Shown here piece after piece: positions 6,210 to 6,990 of a DNA stretch of 6,990 nucleotides. The notes under the pieces are model-generated. The model was not told the origin of the DNA and did no database searches. It worked only from the letters and a program-made list of their open reading frames with translations. Origin of the DNA: Oligoflexus sp. (GTDB lineage: Bacteria; Bdellovibrionota_B; Oligoflexia; Oligoflexales; Oligoflexaceae); the NCBI GenBank assembly GCA_030151925.1, contig JASLCY010000066.1, positions 1-6,990 of the forward strand. The letters are read 5' to 3'. Numbering within the stretch: position 1 is the first letter of the stretch; every line of letters starts with the position of its first letter. Position numbers and translations under genes: made by a program.

Positions 6210-6803
6210 TTATGACATCCGAGCCATTTTCTCTCTAAGGGGCGCGGGAAGTGAATCAAGGATGAGGAGATGCAGAAGACTGAGGTGAGAACGCTCACTT
6301 GGTACAAGTCCAAGCCGCACTTCCCAAGCCGTAAGAAGCTCACGCGCCGCGTCGAGCGATTCGGGGTGCCGGGCTTCGAGCTCGATGCAGTTCACCTTTT
6401 TTGTGCCAAAAGTAGCTTGATAAAAAACTATCTCAACAGTGTCAAAATAGAAAACTTGGACTTTTTTGTGAATCGCTCCGGTCCATTCGATGCCGAAGGT
6501 TTGCAAAAACGCGCTTACGGCCTCGGTCTGACTGCCATGAGCCAGATCAAGGCTGAGATTCACTTCGAGCCGCGCCTCGCTATCGCCGCCGACGCTCTTC
6601 GCGGTGAGGTGTTGGATCATGCCGTCGAAACGATGCCGGTAGACGAGGTGAGGAACGGCCTTCAGCAGATAATACGTATCGAAGACCGAGGTCTCGTATT
6701 CCCGAAGCGGCTTCGCAGCGCGAACCTTCTCATAGAAGAGGCTGGGATCGTAGCCTTCAGGCATGACGAATTTATGCTCGATCTCTAAAAACGCCGTGCT
6801 CAC
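6210..6803 (-). CDS. CYTH-domain protein (triphosphate tunnel metalloenzyme superfamily)
   Basis: This 197-residue protein carries the CYTH signature ExExK as EIEHK at residues 7-11. It is followed by the alternating charged strands of the tunnel fold: FDTYYL (41-46), LVYRHRF (53-59), HLTAKS (65-70), ARLEVNLSL (77-85) and IELEAR (140-145). The superfamily includes class IV adenylate cyclases, thiamine triphosphatases and inorganic triphosphatases, which bind a triphosphate and Mg/Mn in a beta-barrel tunnel. Which substrate is used here cannot be told from sequence. The length is typical of a stand-alone CYTH enzyme; no CHAD domain is attached. The start codon is GTG, supported by GAGG (6812-6815) eight bases upstream and by the EIEHK motif lying at the very N-terminus, as is usual. 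It lies 15 bases after the putative pyruvate kinase stop, so the two are probably co-transcribed. An AT-rich patch (about 6395-6475) crosses the gene without breaking the frame. Confidence 0.85.
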   Translation of the reverse strand: MSTAFLEIEHKFVMPEGYDPSLFYEKVRAAKPLREYETSVFDTYYLLKAVPHLVYRHRFDGMIQHLTAKSVGGDSEARLEVNLSLDLAHGSQTEAVSAFLQTFGIEWTGAIHKKVQVFYFDTVEIVFYQATFGTKKVNCIELEARHPESLDAARELLTAWEVRLGLVPSERSHLSLLHLLILDSLPAPLREKMARMS

Positions 6804-6811
6804 GCGGCTAA

Positions 6812-6815
6812 CCTC
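6812..6815 (-). promoter_or_regulatory. Ribosome binding site deciding the GTG start of the CYTH gene
   Basis: On the minus strand GAGG lies eight bases before GTG 6801-6803, inside the 15-base gap after the upstream stop codon. No in-frame ATG exists between that stop and the EIEHK motif, so the GTG with this site is the best start. Confidence 0.7.
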
Positions 6816-6818
6816 ATC

Positions 6819-6990
6819 TTATTCGATCGTTTGCACGGTGAAAAGGTTCGAAGCCTCTGTCCCCAGCGAAGAAAGAGTAACGGAAACAAAGACATAGCGA
6901 TCGTTCGGTTTGAGCCAGCTCTTATGGACGAGGAGGCTGTTGACGATCGAGGTCACATGCTCGATGTCGGGCTCTTCCGAGAGGAGGATG
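6819..6990 (-). CDS. Probable pyruvate kinase, C-terminal end (gene continues past the right edge)
   Basis: On the minus strand a frame open from the window edge ends at TAA (6819-6821), giving 56 visible residues. They contain an acidic helix (EEPDIEHVTSIVNSLL, 5-20), then LKPNDRYVFVSV (26-37), then LGTEASNLFTVQTIE at the end. This follows the closing strands of the pyruvate kinase C-terminal domain (...G.v..GD.vvv..G....GtTN...v..v). Two hallmarks are altered: KPND for KPGD, and GTEASN for GTTN, with no glycine after the VFVSV strand. The match is to fold pattern and order only, over a short segment, so I leave the symbol blank. If correct, it makes ATP and pyruvate in glycolysis; pyruvate is also the DapA substrate, though the genes are on opposite strands. 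It is followed after 15 bases by the CYTH gene, as in an operon. Confidence 0.55.
   Translation of the reverse strand, partial: ILLSEEPDIEHVTSIVNSLLVHKSWLKPNDRYVFVSVTLSSLGTEASNLFTVQTIE

Noticed and set aside
6270..6788. 172-codon plus-strand frame opposite the CYTH gene
   Set aside because: The minus strand carries EIEHK and the other CYTH strands with a good ribosome site; the plus frame has no recognisable features.
1..6990. CRISPR array, tRNA/rRNA, insertion sequence or phage integration signs
   Set aside because: I saw no regularly spaced direct repeats, no cloverleaf with a T-loop sequence, no transposase or integrase motifs and no terminal inverted repeats with target duplication.

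Overview
This is a Gram-negative chromosomal window. The evidence is an outer-membrane-type beta-barrel C-terminus, a lipobox segment and a large signal-peptide-bearing protein. Composition is moderately GC-rich, with GC-ending codons dominant and local AT-rich patches. The gene order lyase, small lipoprotein, dapA, dapB is a version of the argH - lipoprotein - lysA - dapA - dapB cluster known from delta-proteobacterial relatives. With the large unfamiliar secreted protein, this suggests a Bdellovibrionota/Oligoflexia-like or other deep delta-type organism. That placement is inference; nothing here proves a taxon.

Layout. Bases 1-653 (+): the 3' end of an outer-membrane beta-barrel gene, closed by a clear intrinsic terminator (666-695). 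Bases 714-3816 (+): a tightly coupled three-gene operon. Its first gene encodes an argininosuccinate-lyase-like protein that has lost its catalytic motifs and runs in frame into an LptM-like lipoprotein segment. Next come dapA (4-hydroxy-tetrahydrodipicolinate synthase) and dapB (its reductase). Both junctions are ATGA stop/start overlaps. Bases 3847-6012 (-), convergent to dapB: a 721-residue exported protein of no family I recognise, with Ig-like and carboxypeptidase-regulatory-like beta domains. Bases 6013-6209 are non-coding: AT-rich, with a purine tract and an imperfect inverted repeat. Bases 6210-6803 (-): a CYTH-domain protein with a GTG start. It follows by 15 bases the 3' end of a probable pyruvate kinase gene that enters from the right edge (6819-6990, -).

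How the genes work together. dapA and dapB carry out the first two committed steps of the diaminopimelate/lysine pathway, which supplies both peptidoglycan cross-links and lysine. The gene in front of them looks like a relic or repurposed argH joined to the lipoprotein that normally follows argH; lysA, usual in this cluster, is absent from the window. The minus-strand genes at the right form a probable pyk-CYTH pair. The secreted protein may be transcribed from its own promoter or by read-through from that pair.

No CRISPR array, tRNA, rRNA, insertion sequence or integrase is visible. The most interesting item is the degenerate lyase-lipoprotein fusion in the dap operon.
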